A stretch of 64,000 nt of DNA from Pseudomonas antarctica (GCF_001647715.1 NZ_CP015600.1:1798001-1862000); one strand, 5' to 3'. Shown: positions 33,215 to 42,933, numbered from the stretch's first letter. Notes: a model not told the origin generated them from the sequence alone. Numbers and translations are program-made.

Positions 33215-34225
33215 ATGACTGCTGCCCTGCAAGGTTCGTTAATGGTCGATGTGGCCGGTACTTGGCTGACGGCCGAGGATCGCCACCTGTTGCGCCAGCC
33301 TGAAGTGGGCGGGCTGATCATTTTTGCACGCAATATCGAGCACCCACGCCAGGTGCGCGAATTGAGCGCGGCGATCCGTGCCGTGCGCCCGGACCTGCTG
33401 CTGGCCGTCGACCAGGAAGGCGGCCGCGTGCAGCGCCTGCGCCAGGGCTTTGTGCGCCTGCCGGCCATGCGTTTATTGGCGGATAAACCGAATGCCGAAT
33501 ACCTTGCCGAGCAATGCGGCTGGATCATGGCCACTGAAGTGCTGGCGGTCGGCCTTGACCTGAGTTTCGCCCCGGTGCTGGACCTGGATTACCAGCGCAG
33601 CGCCGTGGTCGGCACGCGTTCGTTCGAAGGCGACCCCGAGCGCGCCGCCGTGCTCGCGGGCGCCTTCATTCGCGGCATGAACAGCGCCGGCATGGCCGCT
33701 ACCGGTAAACACTTCCCGGGCCACGGTTGGGCTGAGGCCGATTCCCACGTCGCGATTCCCAATGATGAGCGCAGCCTGGAACAGATTCGCGCGAATGACC
33801 TGGTGCCTTTCGCGCGCCTGAGCAAACAGTTGGCGGCCGTGATGCCTGCCCACGTCATCTACCCACAGGTTGACGCCCAGCCAGCCGGTTTCTCGCGTCG
33901 CTGGTTGCAGGATATTTTGCGTGGCGAGTTGCAGTTCGATGGGGTTATTTTCAGCGACGACCTGTCTATGGCGGGTGCGCATGTGGTCGGTGATGCGGCC
34001 AGTCGAATCGAGGCGGCGTTGACGGCCGGCTGTGATATGGGCCTGGTGTGCAATGACCGCGCGGCTGCCGAACTGGCGCTGACGGCTGCGCAACGCATGA
34101 AGGTCACGCCGTCTGCCCGAATCGCGCGTATGCGTGGGCAGGCGATTGCCTCTACGGACTATAAGCAGGACCCGCGTTGGTTGGCGGCGCTTACTGCGTT
34201 GCGGGATGCTCAGTTGATCGACTGA
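33215..34225 (+). CDS. nagZ: Beta-N-acetylhexosaminidase
   Basis: A 336-residue glycoside hydrolase family 3 enzyme. The family signature KHFPGHGWAEADSH (residues 165-178) supplies the Asp-His dyad, and the nucleophile is D248 in FSDDLSM. It trims GlcNAc from anhydromuropeptides in the cytosol during cell wall recycling, the route that also controls AmpC induction. TAAGGAAGGTTT precedes the ATG. It follows psrA in the same direction after about 150 bases. Confidence 0.95.
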   Translation: MTAALQGSLMVDVAGTWLTAEDRHLLRQPEVGGLIIFARNIEHPRQVRELSAAIRAVRPDLLLAVDQEGGRVQRLRQGFVRLPAMRLLADKPNAEYLAEQCGWIMATEVLAVGLDLSFAPVLDLDYQRSAVVGTRSFEGDPERAAVLAGAFIRGMNSAGMAATGKHFPGHGWAEADSHVAIPNDERSLEQIRANDLVPFARLSKQLAAVMPAHVIYPQVDAQPAGFSRRWLQDILRGELQFDGVIFSDDLSMAGAHVVGDAASRIEAALTAGCDMGLVCNDRAAAELALTAAQRMKVTPSARIARMRGQAIASTDYKQDPRWLAALTALRDAQLID

Positions 34226-34237
34226 TAACCGCGTTGC

Positions 34238-34312
34238 TGCCATCGCAGGCAAGCCAGCTCCCACAGGGGAATGCATTCCAAATGTGGGAGCGGGCTTGCT
34301 CGCGAAGGCGGT
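34238..34312. repeat. Tail-to-tail REP pair of two subtypes
   Basis: GCAGGCAAGCCAGCTCCCAC comes first and GTGGGAGCGGGCTTGCTCGC second, so the GTGGGAG ends face each other inside, opposite to normal REPINs. The halves belong to different subtypes. Confidence 0.85.
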
Positions 34313-34319
34313 CTGTCAG

Positions 34320-37010
34320 TCAGCGCTTCTCTTGCTTGTGGGGCAACGGCGCAAACAACGCCTCGATATCCTCGTTGCCCAACTGCCAATCCCCCGTCTT
34401 GCGTCCGTCCAGCACACCTGCCGCCAAGTCGGATTTTTCCTTCTGCAGGTGTTGGATTTTCTCCTCCACCGTGCCCCGGGCAATCATTTTGTAGACGAAC
34501 ACCGGCTTCTCCTGCCCGATGCGATACGCTCGGTCGGTGGCCTGGTTTTCCGTGGCCGGGTTCCACCATGGGTCGTAGTGGATCACCGTGTCGGCTTCGG
34601 TCAGGTTCAAGCCCACGCCGCCAGCCTTCAAGCTGATCAGAAAAATCTGCAGCTTGCCGCTCTGGAAATCCTTCACTGGCGTGCGCCGGTCGCGGGTCTG
34701 GCCGGTCAGCAGTGCGTAGGCCACGCCGCGTTTTTTCAGTTCGGCTTCGATCAGGCTGAGCATTGAGGTGAACTGGGAGAACAGCAGAATCCGGCGCCCT
34801 TCGGAAAACAGTTCTTCGAGCATTTCCATCAGGCTGTCCAGCTTGCCCGAGCTGCTGCCCCGGGCGGGCAGGGTGGCGTCGTTGACCAGGCGCAGGTCGC
34901 AGCACACCTGGCGCAGCTTGAGCAGCGCTTCAAGAATGATGATCTGGCTGCGCGCGACGCCTTTACGGGTGATTTCGTCGCGCACTTTTTTATCCATGGC
35001 CAGGCGCATGGTCTCGTACACGTCGCGCTGGGCCTCATTGAGGTCAACCCAATGGATGATCTCGGTCTTGGGCGGCAGTTCCGTTGCCACCTGTTCCTTG
35101 GTGCGCCGCAGCAGGAAGGGTTTTATCCGACCGTTGAGGTGCTGCAAGCGCACGTCACTGGCGCGTTTTTCGATGGGCACGCGGTAATCGCGATTGAAGC
35201 TTTTTACGTCACCCAGCCAGCCCGGCAGCAGGAAGTGAAACAGCGACCACAGCTCGCCCAAGTGGTTTTCCAGCGGTGTGCCACTCAGGCACAGGCGCTG
35301 GCGCGCATTCAGCTCGCGGGCCGCCTGGGCGGCCTTGCTGTTGGGGTTCTTGATGTACTGGGCTTCATCGAGAATCAGTATGTGCAAGGGCAGGGCGGCG
35401 AGCGGTTCGATGTCCTTGGGCAGCAATGCATACGTGGTCAGCAGCAGGTCATAGTCCTGCAGGTTGGCGAAGTGCTTTTTGCGCGTTGCGCCATACAGCG
35501 CCTGCACCTTGAGTTGCGGCGTGAAGTGCGCCGCTTCGTCGAGCCAGTTCGGGATCAGGCTGGTGGGCATCACCACCATGCATGGCCGGTCGAGGCGCCC
35601 GGCGGCTTTCTCAGTAAGAATATGCGCCAGGGTTTGCAGGGTTTTACCCAGGCCCATGTCATCCGCGAGAATCCCGCCCACCTCGAGTTGGCGCAGCGAC
35701 TGCATCCAGCTCAAACCTTCCAGCTGGTAGGGGCGTAAGGTCGCGTTCAAACCCTCGGGCGCCACACAGCTGAAATCCTTGATGTCGCGCAGGCGCTGGG
35801 CGAAGTTGCGGATCTTCTCGCCGCCTTCCCATTGCAGCGGCAGGTCTTCCAGCGGGTTGAGGCGAATCGCATCGGCCTTGGCCAGGCGCAAGGTGGTGGT
35901 GCCGGTTTCCTGCAGGTAAAACTCGCCGAGGGTGGCCAGCACCGGTTTCAATCGGCCGTAGGGCAGTGCCACCTGCAGCGGGCCGTGGCCGTTGGGCAGG
36001 CCGGGAATATTCACCAGGATCAGCTCGTCATCGCGGCGCCGGGCAAGTTTTTCCGGGTTGAGGATCTCGGTGTGCGAGCGCATCAGGTTCAGCAGGATCG
36101 GCAACAGGCTCAGGCGCTCACCATTGACGATGATGCCCAGTTCCAGGTCGAACCAGTCACGCTCCGGGCCCTCGTCGACCGTCGCGTACCAGTCGTCGAC
36201 GGCGCTCAGGTCGAAGCCGAAATCCTCATCGATCTGCAGTTCCCAACCCTCGGCGCGCAGGGCTGGCGATGCGTTAAGGGTAAAGTTCAGCCAGGCGCTG
36301 TCATTGACCATCTCAAACAATTCGCCGGCACTCTCCGGCAACGCCTTGCTCTGGCGCGTGGCGATCTTGAAGCCCAGCAGGCGCAATTGCTCGCGATAAG
36401 GCTGCTCCAGCTCCGGGTGGCGCTTGATGCGCAGGCTCTGGGTGTCCTGGCGCACGATGATATCGGCGTTCTTCTGCCCGCTGACATAGTTACCCAGGTA
36501 GTTGAATGACAGCGCGGCACGGTGCTGGATATAGCGCTGCATCTTGCCATTGCGCGGTTCAAACGCGCTGAACTCAACACTGGCCAGCCACAGGCGCGGC
36601 ACGGGCCGCACTTCTTCCATCACCACTTGCGGCAACACCACGCGGTTATCCAGCACGGCCTGGAGCTTTTCCAGCAGTTCGGCATCCTGCGCCGCCGCCG
36701 GGTAGGCCAGGGTTTCCTGGACCTTGAGCAACACCGCCGCGATATGTTTGCAGTTGGTGTGCACCGGGCACGTGCAGCGGCTGTCCACCAGGATCAGCGT
36801 GCCTTTGGCCGATTCGCGCAGCGAGATGGTCTGCCGGTAAACGTTACCGCCCGAGCCTTCGCAACTGGCCACGATGGTGCTGTCGCCGGACTCGACGATA
36901 CGCACGCGGTTTTCCAGGGCGTAGCGCCGCCCGCGCTCAAGGCTTTGCTCTTTAAAGCGGTTGGCCCACGAAGGGGCCAGGGGTTTGGTCAACGACGACG
37001 TCAGGGGCAT
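34320..37010 (-). CDS. SWIM zinc-finger / SNF2-family DEAD-like helicase
   Basis: An 896-residue protein. An N-terminal SWIM finger C79-x-C81-x5-C87-x-H89 (RCTCPVHTNCKHIAAVL) precedes an SNF2 motor near residues 440-890: DDMGLGKTLQTLAHI (motif I), ILDEAQYIKN (II), CLSGTPLENHLGELWSLFHF (III), LFSQFTSML (IV) and QATDRAYRIGQ (VI). Bacterial SWIM-SNF2 proteins are dsDNA translocases of unknown target. The GTG/ATG start at 37010 gives MPLTSSLTKP. It stands immediately after csiV on the same strand, nine bases apart. Confidence 0.9.
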   Translation of the reverse strand: MPLTSSLTKPLAPSWANRFKEQSLERGRRYALENRVRIVESGDSTIVASCEGSGGNVYRQTISLRESAKGTLILVDSRCTCPVHTNCKHIAAVLLKVQETLAYPAAAQDAELLEKLQAVLDNRVVLPQVVMEEVRPVPRLWLASVEFSAFEPRNGKMQRYIQHRAALSFNYLGNYVSGQKNADIIVRQDTQSLRIKRHPELEQPYREQLRLLGFKIATRQSKALPESAGELFEMVNDSAWLNFTLNASPALRAEGWELQIDEDFGFDLSAVDDWYATVDEGPERDWFDLELGIIVNGERLSLLPILLNLMRSHTEILNPEKLARRRDDELILVNIPGLPNGHGPLQVALPYGRLKPVLATLGEFYLQETGTTTLRLAKADAIRLNPLEDLPLQWEGGEKIRNFAQRLRDIKDFSCVAPEGLNATLRPYQLEGLSWMQSLRQLEVGGILADDMGLGKTLQTLAHILTEKAAGRLDRPCMVVMPTSLIPNWLDEAAHFTPQLKVQALYGATRKKHFANLQDYDLLLTTYALLPKDIEPLAALPLHILILDEAQYIKNPNSKAAQAARELNARQRLCLSGTPLENHLGELWSLFHFLLPGWLGDVKSFNRDYRVPIEKRASDVRLQHLNGRIKPFLLRRTKEQVATELPPKTEIIHWVDLNEAQRDVYETMRLAMDKKVRDEITRKGVARSQIIILEALLKLRQVCCDLRLVNDATLPARGSSSGKLDSLMEMLEELFSEGRRILLFSQFTSMLSLIEAELKKRGVAYALLTGQTRDRRTPVKDFQSGKLQIFLISLKAGGVGLNLTEADTVIHYDPWWNPATENQATDRAYRIGQEKPVFVYKMIARGTVEEKIQHLQKEKSDLAAGVLDGRKTGDWQLGNEDIEALFAPLPHKQEKR

Positions 37011-37019
37011 GGCGCTGGA

Positions 37020-37589
37020 TCAGTCCTGGATGTCGGGCGGTGGCGCGCTGGGTGGTTTGGCGGTCAGCGAAGTGATCTTGATCAGCAGGGCGAGGTGGCC
37101 GCCGTCCAGGTAGTTGAGCTGATTGTTTTTGGTGCGCACGTCTTGCTGGCTCAGGTGTTCGCTGGCAATGACGCTACCGTTGGCGTCGAACTGGTTGATC
37201 CAGAAGTCGGCGTCGATGTCGGTAAAGCGCCCCAGTTGCAGGTTCAGGGTACCTTCGATGGGAAATTGGCCGAACTGTTCCTGGCCATCGCTGATGGCCA
37301 GTTTCACCGGTTGTTCGCCCAGGTTCTGGTCCCAGGCCCGGTGCAGCAGCACGGTGTAACTGTTGTCGGCGCTGAGTTTGTCGACGATGTTGCCCAACCG
37401 CGGCGGGCTGATTTTGTCCGCAGGCAACCGTGAAGCCCCGGCGTCCCAGTTTTCCGGCGCCGCGCGGCTACTGATAACCGGCTCGGCGTTCTGGCGGACC
37501 AGGATCATTTCCACCAGGTACGGGCTGTCGGCAAACGCCGAAGGGGCAACGACCACCAATAACAAGCTCAAAATGCGGAACAGGCGCAT
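37020..37589 (-). CDS. CsiV family periplasmic protein
   Basis: A 189-residue protein with a signal peptide (MRLFRILSLLLVVVAPSAFA cut before DSPYLVEMIL). The mature part matches the CsiV/peptidoglycan-binding family first described next to mfd in Vibrio, and it is also next to mfd here. It ends in a Pro-rich tail (PPSAPPPD). The start at 37589 follows AAGGACGCCCC. In Vibrio CsiV is tied to wall damage by D-amino acids through LpoA; whether this holds here is inference. Confidence 0.8.
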   Translation of the reverse strand: MRLFRILSLLLVVVAPSAFADSPYLVEMILVRQNAEPVISSRAAPENWDAGASRLPADKISPPRLGNIVDKLSADNSYTVLLHRAWDQNLGEQPVKLAISDGQEQFGQFPIEGTLNLQLGRFTDIDADFWINQFDANGSVIASEHLSQQDVRTKNNQLNYLDGGHLALLIKITSLTAKPPSAPPPDIQD

Positions 37590-37600
37590 TGGGGCGTCCT

Positions 37601-40600
37601 TCAAGCAGATTTCGGGATGAGGCGCTCAAACAGCGCCTCTAATGTATTAAAGCGTTCTTCGGCGCGTTCCATCGGCACCATGAACTTGAACAGCGTAGCC
37701 CCTTCGAACTTGTAGCGGTTGGGCTGGCCCTGAATCAGCTTGATCAACACCAGCGGGTCCACCGGCGTTTGCGCTTCGAACTCGATACGCCCGCCTTGCG
37801 GCCCGGCATCGACCTTCTTGATGCCAAGCTGCTCGGCCTGCAATTTGAGCAGGGTCAGGCGCACCAGGTTCTTGGTCGGCTCGGGCAACAGGCCGAAGCG
37901 GTCGATCATCTCTACTTGCAGGTCCTTGAGACCGTCTTCGTCGGTGGCCGAAGCGATGCGCTTGTACAGGATCAGCCGCGCGTGTACGTCCGGGAGGTAG
38001 TCTTCCGGAATCAACGCGGGCAAGCGCAGGTTGATTTCCGGGCCGCCGCCCAAGGGTTGATCGAGGTTCGGTTGCTCGCCTTTACGGATGGCTTTCACCG
38101 CGCGCTCGAGCATCTCCATATAAAGGGTGAAGCCCACGGCCTGGATCTGCCCGCTCTGGCCGTCGCCCAACAGTTCGCCTGCGCCACGGATTTCCAGGTC
38201 GTTGGTGGCCAGTACAAACCCGGCACCGAGGTCCTGGGTGTTGGCGATGGCTTCCAAACGCTTTTCGGCATCGCCGGTAATTTGCTGGCGCGGTGGCGTC
38301 AGCAAATAGGCATACGCTTGGTGGTGGCTACGCCCGACGCGGCCACGCAGTTGATGCAGCTGCGCCAGGCCGAACTTGTCGGCACGCTCGATGATGATGG
38401 TGTTGGCGCTCGGCACGTCGATGCCGGTCTCGATGATGGTCGAGGCGATCAGCACGTTGAAGCGCTTGTGGTAGAAATCGCTCATCACCTGTTCGAGGTC
38501 GCGTTCGCGCATCTGCCCGTGGCCGATGGCGATGCGTGCTTCCGGCACCAGCTCGGCGAGGTCGGCGGCGCACTTCTCGATGGTCTTCACGTCGTTGTGC
38601 AGGTAGTACACCTGCCCGCCGCGCAGCAATTCCCGCAGCAGCGCTTCCTTGACCGTGCTTTTGTTCTGCTCCATCACGAACGTGCGCACCGACAAGCGAC
38701 GGGCGGGCGGCGTGGCAATGATCGACAGGTCGCGCATGCCCGACACGGCCATATTCAGCGTGCGCGGAATCGGCGTGGCGGTGAGGGTGAGGATGTCGAC
38801 TTCGCTGCGCAGGTTCTTCAGTTGTTCTTTCTGACGCACACCAAAGCGGTGCTCTTCGTCGATGATCACCAGGCCCAGGTTTTTGATCTTCACGTCGTCA
38901 GACAGCAGCTTGTGCGTGCCGATCACGATGTCGATCTTGCCTTCAGCTAAATCGGCGACGGCGGCATTCACTTCCTTGGCGGACTTGAAGCGGCTCATCA
39001 CTTCGACGCTCACCGGCCAATCGGCAAAGCGGTCGCGGAAGCTGTTGTAGTGCTGCTGGGCGAGCAGGGTGGTCGGCACCAGAATCGCCACCTGCTTGCC
39101 GCCGTGCACCGCAATAAAGGCGGCGCGCATGGCCACTTCGGTCTTGCCGAAGCCCACGTCGCCACACACCAGACGGTCCATCGGCTTGGGCGCGAGCATG
39201 TCGGCGCGCACCGCTTCGATGGTGGTTTGCTGGTCCGGGGTTTCTTCGAAGGCGAAGCCGGCGCTGAAGGTGGCGTAGTCGGCCTTCGGGTCGGCGAAGG
39301 CGTAACCTTCGCGCGCCGCACGGCGTGCATAGATGTCGAGCAATTCGGCAGCCACATCGCGCACTTGTTCGGCGGCTTTGCGCTTGGCTTTCTGCCAGGT
39401 CTCGGAGCCCAGGCGGTGCAACGGCGCCAGGGCATCGTCGCTGCCGGTGTAGCGGGCGATCAAGTGCAGGCTGGCTACCGGCACATAGAGCTTGGCGCCT
39501 TCGGCGTATTCCATGGTGAGGAATTCGGCGGCCTGGTTGTCGATCTCCAGGGTCTGCAGGCCCAGGTAGCGGCCCACGCCGTGGTCGATATGCACCACCG
39601 GCGCGCCTTCGCGCAGCTCGGTCAGGTTTTTGATGACCGCGTCGTTGTTGGCGTCCGCGCGTTTTTCACGGCGACGGCGCTGCATCACGCGTTGGCCGAA
39701 CAGCGGGCTTTCGGCGATCAGCGCCAGGGCCGGGTCGTCCAGCAACAAACCTTCATCCAGCGGCGCGATGGTGATCGCCAGGCGCTCTTTGCTCGCGACG
39801 AAATCCGGCCAGCTGTCGACGGTTTTCGGGCGCAGCTTCAGGCGTTCGAGCAATTCCAGCAGCACTTCGCGACGGCCGGCGGATTCGGCGGTAAACAGCA
39901 CGCGGCCGGGGAAATCACCGAGGAAGTTGGACAGCGCCTCCAGCGGTTGCGTGGCTTTGGCCTGGATCGCCAGATCCGGCAGTGTGCCCGCCGGGAAGCG
40001 CTCGCGGCCGCTGCCGGCGTCCACGTCCTGTTGGCTGGCAACCACGCGCGGCCAGTTTTTCAGGCGGGCGAAGCAGTCTTCCACCGGCAGGAACAGCTCG
40101 GCGGGCGGCAATAAAGGACGCGACGGATCGACGCGGCGCTCTTCATAGCGACTGCGCACGTCGTTCCAGAAGTTTTCCGCTGCCTGCTCGATGCCCGGCA
40201 GCGAGAACACTTGGGTGTCCTGGGGCAGGTAATCGAACAGGGTGGAGGTTTCGTCAAAGAACAGCGGCAGGTAGTACTCGATACCGGCCGGTGTAATCCC
40301 GCTGCTCAAGTCCTGGAAGATCGGGCAGCGGCGGAAGTCCACGTCGAAGCGTTCACGAAAGCGTGCCTTGAAGCGCGTGACCGCGTCTTTTTGCAGCGGG
40401 AATTCCCGCGCCGGCAGCAGCTTGATCGAGTCCACTTTATCAATGGAGCGTTGGTTGTCCGGGTCGAAGGTGCGCAGCGTTTCGATTTCGTCATCGAACA
40501 GGTCGATGCGGTACGGCAATTTGCTGCCCATCGGGAACAGGTCGATCAACGCCCCGCGCACGGCAAACTCGCCGTGTTCGTACACCGTGTCGACGCAGCG

Positions 40601-41050
40601 GTAGCCGCTGGCCTCGAGGCGCGTGCGCATCTGTTCCACGTCGAGCTTCTGGCCGACATCCAGCACCAGGCTGCTGCCCAGCAGGAACTTGGTCGGTGCC
40701 AGGCGATGCAGGGCCGTGGTGATCGGCACCACCAGCACGCCGTGGGCCAGTTCCGGCAAGCGGTAAAGGCTGGCGATGCGCTGGGAGATGATGTCCTGGT
40801 GCGGCGAGAACAGATCGTAGGGCAGGGTTTCCCAGTCGGGAAAATGCAGCACCGGCAAATCGGGGGCGAAGAAGCTCAGCTCCTGCTCCAGCCGCTCGGC
40901 GCTTTGGCTGTCGGCGGTGAGCAGCAGGGTAAAGCGCTTGGCTGCGCTGGCAGCCTCGGCAATGGCCAGGCTCAGGGCGGCACCGGGCAGGTTGCCCCAG
41001 TGCTGTTTACCTGCCGCGGCAGGGAGAAGCGGTAGACGCAGAACGGGCAC
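37601..41050 (-). CDS. mfd: Transcription-repair coupling factor
   Basis: An 1149-residue protein, the normal Mfd length. UvrB-homology region near the N-terminus (LPYDLFSPHQDIISQRIASL), RNA polymerase-interaction domain in the middle (HIDHGVGRYLGLQTLEID), and a RecG-like translocase with CGDVGFGKTEVAM (Walker A) and VIIDEEHRFGVRQKEQL (DEEH box), then the TRG region LHQLRGRVGRSHHQAYAYL. It removes stalled RNA polymerase and recruits UvrA. A GTG start at 41050 with GGAGCTC upstream gives the family N-terminus (VLRLPLLPA). Confidence 0.96.
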   Translation of the reverse strand: MPVLRLPLLPAAAGKQHWGNLPGAALSLAIAEAASAAKRFTLLLTADSQSAERLEQELSFFAPDLPVLHFPDWETLPYDLFSPHQDIISQRIASLYRLPELAHGVLVVPITTALHRLAPTKFLLGSSLVLDVGQKLDVEQMRTRLEASGYRCVDTVYEHGEFAVRGALIDLFPMGSKLPYRIDLFDDEIETLRTFDPDNQRSIDKVDSIKLLPAREFPLQKDAVTRFKARFRERFDVDFRRCPIFQDLSSGITPAGIEYYLPLFFDETSTLFDYLPQDTQVFSLPGIEQAAENFWNDVRSRYEERRVDPSRPLLPPAELFLPVEDCFARLKNWPRVVASQQDVDAGSGRERFPAGTLPDLAIQAKATQPLEALSNFLGDFPGRVLFTAESAGRREVLLELLERLKLRPKTVDSWPDFVASKERLAITIAPLDEGLLLDDPALALIAESPLFGQRVMQRRRREKRADANNDAVIKNLTELREGAPVVHIDHGVGRYLGLQTLEIDNQAAEFLTMEYAEGAKLYVPVASLHLIARYTGSDDALAPLHRLGSETWQKAKRKAAEQVRDVAAELLDIYARRAAREGYAFADPKADYATFSAGFAFEETPDQQTTIEAVRADMLAPKPMDRLVCGDVGFGKTEVAMRAAFIAVHGGKQVAILVPTTLLAQQHYNSFRDRFADWPVSVEVMSRFKSAKEVNAAVADLAEGKIDIVIGTHKLLSDDVKIKNLGLVIIDEEHRFGVRQKEQLKNLRSEVDILTLTATPIPRTLNMAVSGMRDLSIIATPPARRLSVRTFVMEQNKSTVKEALLRELLRGGQVYYLHNDVKTIEKCAADLAELVPEARIAIGHGQMRERDLEQVMSDFYHKRFNVLIASTIIETGIDVPSANTIIIERADKFGLAQLHQLRGRVGRSHHQAYAYLLTPPRQQITGDAEKRLEAIANTQDLGAGFVLATNDLEIRGAGELLGDGQSGQIQAVGFTLYMEMLERAVKAIRKGEQPNLDQPLGGGPEINLRLPALIPEDYLPDVHARLILYKRIASATDEDGLKDLQVEMIDRFGLLPEPTKNLVRLTLLKLQAEQLGIKKVDAGPQGGRIEFEAQTPVDPLVLIKLIQGQPNRYKFEGATLFKFMVPMERAEERFNTLEALFERLIPKSA

Positions 41051-41405
41051 GGAAGGTTGAGCTCCAAGCGTTGCGACAAAGTCGGTAATTGTAACGGCCT
41101 GAGGTGCCGCCTGTCAGTTGCTGACTGAGCCTATTACGGTTTGTAGGAAATGTAGTGGCTAAGACAAACAATGGCGTGTTTTGACTCAATATGTAGTGCC
41201 ATTTTGTGCAGATGTTTCGGAGGGTTACGGACAAGTCGGGGTTGGCGCTCAACGAGCGGCCTTCTGGAACCCGCGTATTTACTGGGCTGCAGCGGGGTGT
41301 GATTTTTTCGCAAGCACTTTTTGTTGCCTGATGCGCATTGCTCCGAGGCCGGTCGGGCGGCATAATGTAGCCCCTTTTTTCTGCCCCTACATGTGGAAGG
41401 TTCCC
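41051..41405. other. Intergenic region between divergent mfd and gap
   Basis: About 355 bases with no gene that I can support. It holds a direct repeat TGTAGTGGC/TGTAGTGCC (41151 and 41192) and a TTGACT at 41181, but no convincing -10 partner. GGAAGG at 41395-41400 is the gap ribosome site. Confidence 0.6.
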
Positions 41406-42854
41406 GTGACTCAGAAGCCCGACCAGTGTCTTGGTGAATGGATCGACCGTGAAGCGCTCGCTGAAGCGATGATTCCGCTTATCGGTCAGCTGTACCGCAA
41501 TAACAATGTGGTGAGCTCGATCTATGGCCGCAGCCTGATCAACCAGTCAGTCATCGCGATTCTCAAAGCGCATCGCTTTGCTCGCCATCGTTCTGCCGAC
41601 GACAGCGAACTCTCCGTCCACGAAACATTCCCTCTGCTTAAAGCCATGAGCGAGCTCAAGCTCGGCGCGGCCTCGGTAGACCTGGGCAAGCTGGCTTACA
41701 AATTCCGCAAAGAAGGTGCTGGCCGCAGCGCCGAGCAGTTCGTGCGTGAAGAAATGGCCGATGTGGTTGGCCAGCAAAACGCTGCTGCCCGCAAAGGCAC
41801 TGATGTCGTGCTGTACGGTTTCGGTCGTATCGGCCGTCTGCTGGCGCGCATCCTGATCGAAAAAACCGGTGGCGGCGACGGCCTGCGTCTGCGTGCCATC
41901 GTGGTACGTAAAGGCGCCGAGAACGACCTGACCAAGCGCGCCAGCCTGCTGCGTCGCGACTCGGTACACGGTCCGTTCAACGGCACCATCGTCATCGACG
42001 AAGAAAACAACACCATCACCGCCAACGGTAACCTGATCCAGGTGATCTACGCGAAGAACCCGGCTGAGGTGGATTACACCCAGTACGGTATCAAGGACGC
42101 CCTGCTGGTGGACAACACCGGCGTATGGCGTGACGCCGAAGGCCTGGGCCAGCACCTGGCTTGCCCGGGTATCGATCGCGTTGTGCTGACTGCGCCTGGC
42201 AAAGGCAAGCTGAAGAACATCGTTCACGGCATCAACCACGGTGAAATCACCGCCGACGACAAGATCGTGTCCGCTGCTTCCTGCACCACCAACGCCATCG
42301 TGCCGGTGTTGAAGGCTGTGAATGACAAGTTCGGTATCGTTAACGGTCACGTTGAAACGGTTCACTCGTACACCAACGACCAGAACCTGATCGACAACTT
42401 CCACAAAGGCGATCGCCGTGGCCGTAGCGCCGCGCTGAACATGGTTATCACCGAGACCGGTGCTGCCACCGCTGCTGCCAAGGCCCTGCCTGAGCTGGCC
42501 GGCAAGCTGACCGGTAACGCGATCCGCGTTCCGACGCCAAACGTGTCGATGGCCATTCTCAACCTGAACCTTGAGAAAGCCGCCACCCGTGAAGAGATGA
42601 ACGAGTACCTGCGCTACATGGCGCTGCACTCCGACCTGCATAAGCAGATCGACTTCGTTAATTCGCAGGAAGTGGTCTCCACCGACTTCGTTGGCTCGCG
42701 CCACGCCGGTGTGGTGGACGCTGAGGCGACCATCACCCAGGACAACCGCGTTGTACTGTACGTCTGGTACGACAACGAGTTCGGCTACAGCTGCCAGGTG
42801 GTTCGTGTGATGGAAGACATGGCCGGGGTTAACCCGCCTGCGTTCCCGCGCTAA
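41406..42854 (+). CDS. gap: Glyceraldehyde-3-phosphate dehydrogenase, N-terminally extended type
   Basis: A 482-residue enzyme oxidising glyceraldehyde-3-phosphate with NAD(P). The Rossmann motif VVLYGFGRIGRLLARIL does not begin until about residue 133; the catalytic Cys is in AASCTTNAIVPVL and the phosphate site in RRGRSAALNMVIT. Ordinary GapA is about 330 residues, so the first 130 residues (GEWIDREALAEAMIPLIGQL) are an extra helical domain, as in PAO1 PA3001. The GTG start at 41406 sits five bases after GGAAGG; ATG 41391 is an alternative. A terminator follows the stop. Confidence 0.92.
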   Translation: MTQKPDQCLGEWIDREALAEAMIPLIGQLYRNNNVVSSIYGRSLINQSVIAILKAHRFARHRSADDSELSVHETFPLLKAMSELKLGAASVDLGKLAYKFRKEGAGRSAEQFVREEMADVVGQQNAAARKGTDVVLYGFGRIGRLLARILIEKTGGGDGLRLRAIVVRKGAENDLTKRASLLRRDSVHGPFNGTIVIDEENNTITANGNLIQVIYAKNPAEVDYTQYGIKDALLVDNTGVWRDAEGLGQHLACPGIDRVVLTAPGKGKLKNIVHGINHGEITADDKIVSAASCTTNAIVPVLKAVNDKFGIVNGHVETVHSYTNDQNLIDNFHKGDRRGRSAALNMVITETGAATAAAKALPELAGKLTGNAIRVPTPNVSMAILNLNLEKAATREEMNEYLRYMALHSDLHKQIDFVNSQEVVSTDFVGSRHAGVVDAEATITQDNRVVLYVWYDNEFGYSCQVVRVMEDMAGVNPPAFPR

Positions 42855-42869
42855 GCTTCTGCGGTGAAT

Positions 42870-42901
42870 GAAAAAGCCCCGACTGGTTCGGGGCTTTTTT
42901 G
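42870..42901. terminator. Intrinsic terminator of gap
   Basis: AAAAAGCCCCGA-CTGGT-TCGGGGCTTTTTT, symmetric with A and T flanks, able to act on both strands. Confidence 0.9.
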
Positions 42902-42933
42902 TGCCTGCTGTTTTTGGGGTGTGTGCACTGGCC

